Assembly (NCBI GenBank): GCA_009924535.1
Contig: RFRI01000063.1
Coordinates: forward strand, 1 to 7,141
Direction: 5' to 3'
Source: Verrucomicrobiota bacterium
Lineage (GTDB): Bacteria > Verrucomicrobiota > Verrucomicrobiia > Opitutales > UBA953
DNA: 7,141 nucleotides
Positions within the stretch are counted from its first letter, which is position 1. Each line of letters begins with the position of its first letter. Below, one piece after another: positions 1-5,776 of the stretch. Under the pieces are notes generated by a model. That model was not told where the DNA came from and made no database searches. It saw only the letters and a program-made list of their open reading frames with translations. The position numbers and the translations under genes are program-made.

Positions 1-167
1 ACCTCAGCCTGCGCCTGCACCCGTTGGCCGGAAAGCTTCGTACCCAGGCCCAATCGTTCGAAGAACAGCTGGCCCAACTGCGAGTCCCCCGAGGTTGCGA
101 AGATTGGTATGAGAAAGAGACCGGCCGAAAGGTCGTGCGTCGTCTGGAAAAAGGCATAGACTACTGA
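1..167 (+). CDS. C-terminal end of an unrecognised protein (partial, 5' end outside window)
   Basis: An open frame enters from the left edge (first whole codon at base 3) and ends with TGA at 165-167, giving 54 residues. The segment is hydrophilic and rich in Arg, Lys, Glu and Gln, with a probable helix (RTQAQSFEEQLAQLR) and an ending of EKGIDY. There is no membrane segment or metal-binding motif. I do not recognise the family from this tail alone. The next gene starts only two bases after the stop on the same strand, which suggests a shared transcript with the lipoyl-transferase-like gene. That tight spacing, plus codon use like the neighbours, is the main support for its being real coding sequence. 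Confidence 0.6.
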   Translation, partial: LSLRLHPLAGKLRTQAQSFEEQLAQLRVPRGCEDWYEKETGRKVVRRLEKGIDY

Positions 168-169
168 GC

Positions 170-865
170 ATGGACGTCCTTCCCCGCCAAGCCGCCGACG
201 TTGTCGCCAACATGGCGGCGGATCTTCTGCTGCTGGAGTCCTACCCTTCGCCCAAGAATATCCGCTTCCGCGCGTATGCCTGGTCTGCCCCTGCCTTCAC
301 CTTCGGCGTATCTCAGTCGTGGGCCAAATACCGTGAAATCGTCCCGGCAAGGTATCCCCTTGTCCGACGCTGTACCGGGGGCGGGCTGGTTTCGCACCTG
401 GATGACTGGACCTTCGCCTTGGTCATTCCTGACGGCCACCCGCTCTTCAGGTCCGATGCGATGGCCAGCTATGCGGCCGTACACGAAGCCCTCCTGCAGG
501 CCCTCCTGCTCCAAGGCCAGCCTGTCAAGCTCGCTCCGATGCCTGCGGGCGCACGCGACTTCCAATCCCCGGACGATTGCGCCCGACGCGCCCAACCGAA
601 CGACCTCGTCCGCAGCGACGATGGCCGCAAAGTGGCTGGTGCCGCCCAGAAACGCACCCGCAACGGCCTGCTCATCGAAGGCTATATCTGGCGACCCTTC
701 CTGCCGGATTGCGATTGGCTTCGTTTCGAGACGGACTTCATCCAGACGCTCAGCGCTGTGCTGAAAAGTCCGGCTGTTGCCGTACCCGAACCTACGTACC
801 ATCAGTTCGACCACGAAGGAACGTGGGCCAAGTTCGCCTCCCGAGACTGGAACGAACGCCTCTAA
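170..865 (+). CDS. Lipoate-protein ligase / octanoyltransferase family protein (LipM/LplA-like)
   Basis: This 231-residue protein belongs to the biotin/lipoyl transferase fold family, which attaches or transfers lipoyl or octanoyl groups to lysines of 2-oxoacid dehydrogenase E2 subunits and GcvH in the cytoplasm. Family features appear in order: NMAADLLLLE near residues 14-23 (the usual NMAxDEALL), RRCTGGG at 66-72 followed by a DDWTFALVIP strand (acyl/ATP-binding loop), and NDLV at 144-147 leading to GRKVAGAAQKR with the expected lysine K154. Cys137 lies eight residues before Asp145, which matches from memory the spacing of the LipM catalytic cysteine before its Glu-Leu-Val. This favours octanoyl transfer over ATP-dependent ligation. 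At 231 residues it is shorter than LipM (about 280) or LplA (about 340) and lacks the LplA C-terminal accessory domain. The ATG at 170 follows the upstream stop by two bases; Met15 (ATG at 212) is a less likely alternative. The stop overlaps the convergent mutS stop. The exact reaction cannot be settled from sequence. Confidence 0.85.
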   Translation: MDVLPRQAADVVANMAADLLLLESYPSPKNIRFRAYAWSAPAFTFGVSQSWAKYREIVPARYPLVRRCTGGGLVSHLDDWTFALVIPDGHPLFRSDAMASYAAVHEALLQALLLQGQPVKLAPMPAGARDFQSPDDCARRAQPNDLVRSDDGRKVAGAAQKRTRNGLLIEGYIWRPFLPDCDWLRFETDFIQTLSAVLKSPAVAVPEPTYHQFDHEGTWAKFASRDWNERL

Positions 866-3405
866 GCGAAGAGATCGAGTTCCGGGCCGGCTTCCTTGGC
901 CTTTGGCTTCGGCGCTGCGGCCTTCTTGGCCTCTTGTGCAGGCATAGGCACTCCGGCCATGGGTAGAGCCTTGGCGGGCAGGCCAGACCCTGCTTCGAGC
1001 CCTCCCAGGATCTCCCGGGCACGTTGGACGACCGCGGGAGGCATGCCAGCCAGTCGGGCCACCTGGATGCCGTAGGATCGATCGGCGGCGCCCGGCACCA
1101 CGCGTCGGACGAAAACGATCTCATCCTTCCACTCCTTGACGGCGACCGACCAGTTACGCAGCCGCCTCATCGAATCGGCCAGCTTGGTCAGTTCGTGATA
1201 GTGGGTGGCGAACAGCGTGCGCGGTCCGGCCTCGGCTCCGCCGTGCAAGTGTTCGGCGACCGCCCAGGCGATGCTGATGCCATCGTAGGTGCTTGTGCCG
1301 CGACCGATCTCGTCCAGCACCACCAATGAACGAGTCGTAGCGTTATTGAGAATATTCGCGGTCTCGTTCATCTCGACCATGAAGGTCGAGTTGCCGCGGG
1401 AAAGTTCGTCGGAGGCGCCGACACGACAGAAGATGCGGTCGACCAGGCCGATACGGGCGGAAGCCGCCGGCACCCAGCAACCGAGATGCGCGAGCAAGGC
1501 GATGAGGGCGACCTGGCGGATGTACGTCGACTTGCCGGCCATGTTCGGTCCGGTGAGCAAGGCGATCTGCTCGCCGGTGCTGCTGAGACGCGTGTCGTTA
1601 GGCACGAACGACCCGGCGCCGGGACGGGCCTGCAACATGCGCTCTACGACGGGATGGCGACCTTGCTCGATCTCGAGGATATCGGCGTCGTCGACGACGG
1701 GCTTGGTCCAGTTGGCCTCGCGCGCCAGCTCAGCCCAGCCGCGCACGATGTCCACTTCGGCGACGGCCTGCGCCGTGGCCAACAACGATTCGGTGCGGGC
1801 GATGACCTCGGCGAGGAGGGCTTGGAAAAGTTCGGTCTCGCGGGCGAGCGCCTGTTCGTCGGCGCGCAGGACCTCGCGTTCCTTGGTCCGCAGCTCCTCG
1901 GTGGTGAAGCGTTCGGCGTTCACCATGGTCTGCTTGCGGATGTAATCGGCCGGTACCGAGGCGAGGTTGGCCTTGGTGATCTCGATCGCGTAACCGAAGG
2001 CGCCGTTATAACGGACCTTGAGGGATTTGATGCCGGTGCGGTTCTGCTCGTTGCGTTCGAACTCGGCGATCCAGCCCTTGCTGTCGGAGGCGAGCGACCG
2101 GAGACGGTCGAGTTCGGCATCGAAACCGGCCCGGAGGGCACCGCCCTCGCTGAGGTCGACCGGCAGTTCGTCGCCCAAGGCGGCCTCGAGCCGCGCCAGG
2201 AGTTCCGGCTCGGGATGGATACGGCCGGCCTGCTCGACGAGCGCGCCACCGGGAAGCGCCAAGAGCTCTTCGCGGATCGGAGGCAGCGAACGGAGCGTAT
2301 CGCGGACGCCGCCGAGCTCGCGAGGATTGCGTAGACGGTTCTGCAGGCGGGCGAGGATGCGCGCGATGTCCCTGACACCACGCAGGGCTTCGCCGACGCG
2401 GGAAGACGCGCCGGGGTGCTTGAAGAATTCGCCGACGGCGTTCTGGCGCCGGGCGATGGCGGCGAGGTCGGTCGAAGGCTCCGCCAACCAGAGCGCCAGC
2501 AGACGGGCGCCCGACGGGGTCTCCGTCCGGTCGATGGTCTCGAGCAACGAGCCTTCGCGCGAGCCGTTGGAAGAGGCGAAGAGCTCGAGGTTGCGGGAGG
2601 AGGCTGCGTCGAGCAGCACCGAAGAACCGAGTTTAGTCTCGATAAGACGGAAAAGATTCTTCGGACGATCGCAGAGGGAATCGGTCACGTAGCCCAAGAC
2701 CGCTCCGGCGGCACCCAAGGCAGGATGCTCCTCCGTCAGTCCGAAACCGGCGAGGCCGTGCACCGAAAGGGTCTGAGACACCAGCCGGGCGCCCGCGGCG
2801 CCGTCGAAGTTCCAGCCGGGCAGACGCGAGGTCGCCCGGCCCTGAAGGAAGACTTCCAACGCTTCGCGATGTTCGGCGGGCGGCTCGAGCCCCTCGGGCA
2901 AGATCACCTCACGAGGCGAGACCGAGTGCAGGAGCGGAAGCAGTCGCGCCGGCGAGACGTCAGTCGCCAGACGGAAATCCGCCGTCGAGACGTCCAGCCA
3001 AGAGGCATGCCAGCCGTGCTTGTCCCAGGAGATCGCCGCCAGGTAGTTGCCGCGCCGCGAATCGAGCTGGGAATCTTCGAGCGCCGTACCAGGAGTCAGG
3101 ATGCGGGTCAGTCCGCGACGGACCAGCTTGCCCGCGACCGGCGTCTCGAGCTGGTCGCAGATCGCGACCTTCCAGCCGGCGGCAAGCAGGCGGTTGACGT
3201 AGGCCGGAGCGGCATGATGCGGGAGACCGGCCATCGGGGTCTCATGGCGCTTGGTGAGCGTCAGACCCAGCACCTTGGCGGCGACGACGGCGTCTTCGCC
3301 GAAGACCTCATAGAAGTCACCCAAGCGAAAAAGCAGGACCGTCCCCGCGGCGAGTTTCTCACGAAACTCGCGGTACTGACGCTGCATCGGGGTTTCTTTA
3401 TCCAC
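862..3405 (-). CDS. mutS: DNA mismatch repair protein MutS (MutS1 type)
   Basis: A full-length 847-residue MutS, the ATPase that recognises base mismatches and small loops and starts methyl- or nick-directed repair. The N-terminal mismatch-recognition domain carries GDFYEVF at 29-35, with the Phe31-x-Glu33 wedge. The clamp region includes NRTGIKSLKVRYNGAFGYAIE around 455-475. The ATPase domain has Walker A GPNMAGKST at 619-627, Walker B LVVLDE at 694-699, the IGRGTSTYDG loop at 700-709, FATHYHEL at 732-739 and the dimer helix-turn-helix signature SYGIQVARLAGMP near 777-789. The wedge motif separates it from MutS2. The start is GTG; an in-frame TGA nine codons upstream (3430-3432) bounds it, and the conserved TPMxxQY motif at residues 5-11 needs this start rather than the ATG at Met7. 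No strong Shine-Dalgarno site precedes it. After about residue 805 the protein ends in an Ala/Lys/Pro-rich linker and PELDLFA. It lies downstream of phoH on the same strand; mutL is not in the window. Confidence 0.98.
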   Translation of the reverse strand: MDKETPMQRQYREFREKLAAGTVLLFRLGDFYEVFGEDAVVAAKVLGLTLTKRHETPMAGLPHHAAPAYVNRLLAAGWKVAICDQLETPVAGKLVRRGLTRILTPGTALEDSQLDSRRGNYLAAISWDKHGWHASWLDVSTADFRLATDVSPARLLPLLHSVSPREVILPEGLEPPAEHREALEVFLQGRATSRLPGWNFDGAAGARLVSQTLSVHGLAGFGLTEEHPALGAAGAVLGYVTDSLCDRPKNLFRLIETKLGSSVLLDAASSRNLELFASSNGSREGSLLETIDRTETPSGARLLALWLAEPSTDLAAIARRQNAVGEFFKHPGASSRVGEALRGVRDIARILARLQNRLRNPRELGGVRDTLRSLPPIREELLALPGGALVEQAGRIHPEPELLARLEAALGDELPVDLSEGGALRAGFDAELDRLRSLASDSKGWIAEFERNEQNRTGIKSLKVRYNGAFGYAIEITKANLASVPADYIRKQTMVNAERFTTEELRTKEREVLRADEQALARETELFQALLAEVIARTESLLATAQAVAEVDIVRGWAELAREANWTKPVVDDADILEIEQGRHPVVERMLQARPGAGSFVPNDTRLSSTGEQIALLTGPNMAGKSTYIRQVALIALLAHLGCWVPAASARIGLVDRIFCRVGASDELSRGNSTFMVEMNETANILNNATTRSLVVLDEIGRGTSTYDGISIAWAVAEHLHGGAEAGPRTLFATHYHELTKLADSMRRLRNWSVAVKEWKDEIVFVRRVVPGAADRSYGIQVARLAGMPPAVVQRAREILGGLEAGSGLPAKALPMAGVPMPAQEAKKAAAPKPKAKEAGPELDLFA

Positions 3406-3457
3406 TGCGAGCAGGGAAACTCGCCGTAATCACGTGCGCAAGAACGGACTACCCCTC

Positions 3458-3476
3458 CCCGCCCCGACGGGGCGGG
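3458..3476 (-). terminator. GC-rich hairpin between phoH and mutS (possible terminator or attenuator)
   Basis: A perfect 8-bp inverted repeat, CCCGCCCC and GGGGCGGG with a 3-base loop, lies 7 bases downstream of the phoH stop and about 50 bases before the mutS GTG. All eight pairs are G-C, so the RNA hairpin would be very stable. No U-run follows in the minus-strand direction (the next bases are GAGGGGTAGT), so it is not a canonical intrinsic terminator. It may cause partial termination, protect the 3' end of the phoH message, or be incidental in GC-rich DNA. The rest of the 78-bp gap shows no other clear signal. Confidence 0.4.
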
Positions 3477-3483
3477 AAGTTGC

Positions 3484-5019
3484 TCACATCAGCTGGGCGG
3501 CAAGCTCGGACAAGGCGCTGCGGACACCGTTGATCAGGCGCACATTAGCGATGATGGCATGGCCCTTCATGCGCTCGTGGGTATGGATGAGGCCGTTGGA
3601 CTTACCGTCGAGGTAAGGGGTATCGACCTGGTCCAGGTCACCGATGAGGACGACCTTGGAGCCTTCGCCGATACGCGTGATGACCGTCTTGGCTTCATGC
3701 GGGGTCATGTTCTGCGCCTCGTCGACGATCATGAAGGCATGTCCGATGGAGCGACCACGGATGAAGGTCATCGCCTCGATCTCGATGAGTCCCGAGTCGA
3801 TGAGCCACTGATAGGGCTTGCGAGGCTGGTTGATGGCCTGGAACTGCGAACCGAAGATCGGCTGCGGGGTCTTCATCGCCTGGGCCTTTTTCTGACGACG
3901 TTGCGAATCGGTGGCGACGGCCTCCTTGGCGGTCGGCGTCGGCGCGGCGTTGCCGTTCTTGGAAAAGAGCACTTCCAGGTTGTCGAAGTAAGGCTGGATG
4001 TAGGGCGAAAGCTTTTCTTCCTTCGAGCCCGGGAGCGCGCCGATGTCCTTGCCGATCTGCACGACCGGTCGGGAGACGTACAGCTTCTTGTAGGGGGAGA
4101 AGTCGCTGAGCACCTGCGAAAGCGCGGCGGCGATGGAAAGGAAGGTCTTGCCGGTGCCGGCGCGTCCGAAGCACGTCACCAGGCGGATTTCGGGGTTAAG
4201 GAGCGCATCCAGGAAGATCCACTGCTCGAAGTTCTTCGGGATGACGCGCATACCACGGGGCATCTGCAGCCCCTTGCGGGCGCCGCTATCCGAAGACATG
4301 AACTCACGATATAGGCCCAGGGGGACGAACGCGCCTTCGCCGACGTGCCGCGCCGGCTCGGTCCACGAATCCGACGTGAACATCACGTACTCGTTCATGA
4401 TGAGCGGGGGCTCTTCTTTCACCTTCACCTGCACCTGGCCGAGCTCACGGAAATCACGCATCGCCGCCGCGGTGACCTTGATGGTGCGGTATTCGCCTTC
4501 ATCGCTGGTCTCGACCCGGTCGTTCCGGTAATCCTGGACGTCGACCCCGAGGGCCTGGGCCTTGAGCGCCATGCAGGCGTCCTTCGTGACGAGCACGACG
4601 GGACCTTTCGAAGTGTCGCGGAGGTAGAGCGCCGAGGCGATGATCCGATGGTCAGGGGCGTCGACCTGCATGAAGACCGCCCTGACGCGCTCGGCCTTGG
4701 CGCCGTTGAAGTGGTCGCGGATGAGGGACTCGTTGATGACGATACGGAGTTCGCCGCCATCGCGGAGTTTCGCATGGAGAGCGCCGGGCTTGGCCGGATC
4801 GCCTTCGGCGATCTCCTTGAGCGGACGGTTCTCGAAAAGACTCCGGATGGAGCGGTTCACGCGACGCGCGCTGGCGCCGAGCTGACCTTGTTGCGTCTTG
4901 AGACGATCGAGTTCGGACAAGACCTCGACAGGCACGGCGACGACGTGCTCATCGAACTTGAACAGGGACTCGGGATCGTGAATCAGTACGTTGGTGTCCA
5001 GGACGTAAGTCTTTTTCAC
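3484..5019 (-). CDS. phoH: PIN domain-PhoH ATPase fusion protein (PhoH2/YlaK-like)
   Basis: The 511-residue protein joins an N-terminal PIN ribonuclease domain to a C-terminal PhoH P-loop ATPase domain. Characterised PhoH2 proteins unwind and cleave RNA, so an RNA-processing role is inferred. The PIN domain (about 1-165) starts MKKTYVLDTNVLIHDP and keeps the acidic set Asp8, Glu36 (LSELD), Asp123 (APDHRIIASAL) and Asp147 (TKDACMAL), so it looks catalytically intact. The PhoH domain (about 255-511) has Walker A FGRAGTGKT at 284-292, SRPVVQIGKDIGALPG at 316-331, the signature MTFIRGRSIGHAF at 417-429, Walker B MIVDEAQN at 430-437 and VVLIGDLDQVDTPYLD at 456-471. Residues about 354-388 form a low-complexity insertion rich in Ala, Thr, Lys and Gln. 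The GTG start fits the conserved N-terminus. It lies 46 bases after the DUF971 stop and 78 bases before mutS on the same strand, so co-transcription is likely. No PhoAT-like small antitoxin gene is visible upstream. Confidence 0.96.
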   Translation of the reverse strand: MKKTYVLDTNVLIHDPESLFKFDEHVVAVPVEVLSELDRLKTQQGQLGASARRVNRSIRSLFENRPLKEIAEGDPAKPGALHAKLRDGGELRIVINESLIRDHFNGAKAERVRAVFMQVDAPDHRIIASALYLRDTSKGPVVLVTKDACMALKAQALGVDVQDYRNDRVETSDEGEYRTIKVTAAAMRDFRELGQVQVKVKEEPPLIMNEYVMFTSDSWTEPARHVGEGAFVPLGLYREFMSSDSGARKGLQMPRGMRVIPKNFEQWIFLDALLNPEIRLVTCFGRAGTGKTFLSIAAALSQVLSDFSPYKKLYVSRPVVQIGKDIGALPGSKEEKLSPYIQPYFDNLEVLFSKNGNAAPTPTAKEAVATDSQRRQKKAQAMKTPQPIFGSQFQAINQPRKPYQWLIDSGLIEIEAMTFIRGRSIGHAFMIVDEAQNMTPHEAKTVITRIGEGSKVVLIGDLDQVDTPYLDGKSNGLIHTHERMKGHAIIANVRLINGVRSALSELAAQLM

Positions 5020-5065
5020 GTCCCCGACCGTGACCGAAAGCGGGAGGTGGGCAATCCGTAAAAGA

Positions 5066-5368
5066 TTATTTCGTCTCCTCGATCGTGCACAGGTAATCCC
5101 AACTGTAGATGCCGGTCCGATGACCGTCGCTGAACTCGAAGGTGACGGCGTAGTTTCCGACTCGGCTCATTCCGGTGACGGTCACCCCGGGGAAGCGACG
5201 TGGTCCGTCGCCGCCCCATCGCTGCCCGAGGATATCGACCTCGCCCATGTTCTCGGCGCTCGGCGAAACCTCGCGGAGGAGTTCGGCGCGGAGGCATTGC
5301 TCCCGGCCGTCTTCCCAGGTGATGGCGACGAAATCACCGATGATCTGAAGGTCTCGCGGCGGCCGCAT
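5066..5368 (-). CDS. DUF971 / gamma-butyrobetaine hydroxylase N-terminal-like domain protein
   Basis: A 100-residue stand-alone DUF971 protein. It opens with RPPRDLQIIGDFVAITWEDG (2-21), the usual start of this domain, and closes with GNYAVTFEFSDGHRTGIYSWDYL (71-93), whose DGH, G-I-Y-S and W/F-D-Y-L elements are the strongest signature. GEVDILGQR at 42-50 is also typical. The molecular role of stand-alone members is unclear; some sit near iron-sulfur or Mrp/ApbC genes, which are absent here. Where many relatives have a CPCA-type cysteine motif, this protein has SPSAEN at 35-40, so the family's metal site is probably missing although His83 remains. The ATG at 5368 was chosen because the domain starts there and a purine-rich AGGTTGGGG precedes it. 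The frame stays open much further upstream, through the reverse strand of ybaB and recR, but that part has no family resemblance. It is probably the first gene of the DUF971-phoH-mutS set. Confidence 0.88.
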   Translation of the reverse strand: MRPPRDLQIIGDFVAITWEDGREQCLRAELLREVSPSAENMGEVDILGQRWGGDGPRRFPGVTVTGMSRVGNYAVTFEFSDGHRTGIYSWDYLCTIEETK

Positions 5369-5464
5369 CGCCCCAACCTGCGTCTTGCCGACCGGGTGGC
5401 AAGCAGGGAGCGGACGACGGGACGACCTTGACTCTCCCGCCTGGCTCGGGACTCTGGACCTACT
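5369..5464. promoter_or_regulatory. Divergent intergenic region, likely promoters for both flanking operons
   Basis: These 96 bases separate the divergent DUF971-phoH-mutS and ybaB-recR-methyltransferase sets, so promoters for both should lie in or near here. I cannot place either one firmly. A plus-strand TTGACT at 5428-5433 resembles a -35 box, but no good -10 box sits 16-18 bases downstream. TACTAT at 5461-5466 is too far away and runs into the ybaB start codon. The assignment rests on gene orientation rather than a clear motif. Confidence 0.45.
5384..5403. promoter_or_regulatory. Imperfect inverted repeat near the DUF971 start (possible operator or leader hairpin)
   Basis: CTTGCC at 5384-5389 pairs with GGCAAG at 5398-5403. 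Inside it ACC at 5391-5393 pairs with GGT at 5395-5397, leaving one unpaired G at 5390 and a single central G. The repeat lies 15 bases upstream of the DUF971 start codon in the divergent intergenic region. It could be a dimeric regulator's binding site or, in the minus-strand transcript, a hairpin just before the ribosome binding site. With only one copy and no known matching regulator, chance is a real alternative. Confidence 0.3.
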
Positions 5465-5770
5465 ATGGCAGGCGTAGGCAAACTCCTCAAACAGGCCCAG
5501 AAGATGCAGCGTGGCATCGCCGAGGCCCAGCAGCAGCTCACCGCGGAGAGACTCGAAGTCTCCCACGGCGGCGGCGCGATCAAGATCACGGTCAACGGCC
5601 ATGGCCTGGTCCTCGCCCTGACGATCGACCCCGAATTCATGAAGGAGGACAAAGCGATGGTCGAACAGGCCCTCGTCGCCGCCTTGCAGGAGGCTTCGGC
5701 CAAGGCTCGTGAACTCCACGAGTCCACGATGTCCAAGGCCACGGCCGGTTTCTCCCTGCCCGGGATGTGA
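5465..5770 (+). CDS. ybaB: YbaB/EbfC family nucleoid-associated protein
   Basis: A 101-residue member of the YbaB/EbfC family, small dimeric DNA-binding proteins that coat or bridge the nucleoid. It begins MAGVGKLLKQAQKMQRGIAEAQQQL, the family's first long helix. A central strand segment follows, with the glycine-rich turn HGGGAIKITVNGHG at 34-47 and ALTIDPEFMKEDKAMVEQALVAALQEA at 51-77. It ends in a second helix and MSKATAGFSLPGM at 89-101, close to the usual terminal pattern. Length is typical (about 100-110). The ATG at 5465 has only a weak GGA six bases upstream. recR follows after six bases in the same reading frame, the conserved ybaB-recR arrangement seen in many bacteria. The usual dnaX gene is not immediately upstream; a divergent DUF971 gene is there instead. 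Confidence 0.95.
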   Translation: MAGVGKLLKQAQKMQRGIAEAQQQLTAERLEVSHGGGAIKITVNGHGLVLALTIDPEFMKEDKAMVEQALVAALQEASAKARELHESTMSKATAGFSLPGM

Positions 5771-5776
5771 TCGCTC

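Noticed and set aside
161..814. A 217-codon minus-strand frame opposite the lipoyl-transferase-like gene.
   Set aside because: The plus-strand product has clear family motifs while the minus-strand frame has none.
891..960. Repetitive-looking CTTGGC/GCC-rich sequence near the end of mutS as a DNA repeat element.
   Set aside because: It is the coding sequence of the Ala/Lys/Pro linker and has no regular repeat unit.
3385..3387. ATG at Met7 as the mutS start instead of the GTG at 3405.
   Set aside because: It would cut into the conserved TPMxxQY segment, and no better ribosome binding site precedes it.
1486..3429. Long plus-strand open frames (about 282 and 337 codons) opposite mutS.
   Set aside because: They are antisense to strongly conserved MutS coding sequence and show no motif of their own. 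Low stop-codon density in GC-rich DNA accounts for them.
3559..5061. Plus-strand open frames of about 251 and 238 codons opposite phoH.
   Set aside because: They mirror conserved PIN and PhoH coding sequence and are rich in Asp, Glu, Arg, Gly and Val, as expected for antisense reading of this codon use.
5428..5466. TTGACT and TACTAT as a sigma-70-type promoter for ybaB.
   Set aside because: The spacing is 27 bases rather than about 17, and the would-be -10 box overlaps the start codon, so transcription would begin inside the gene.
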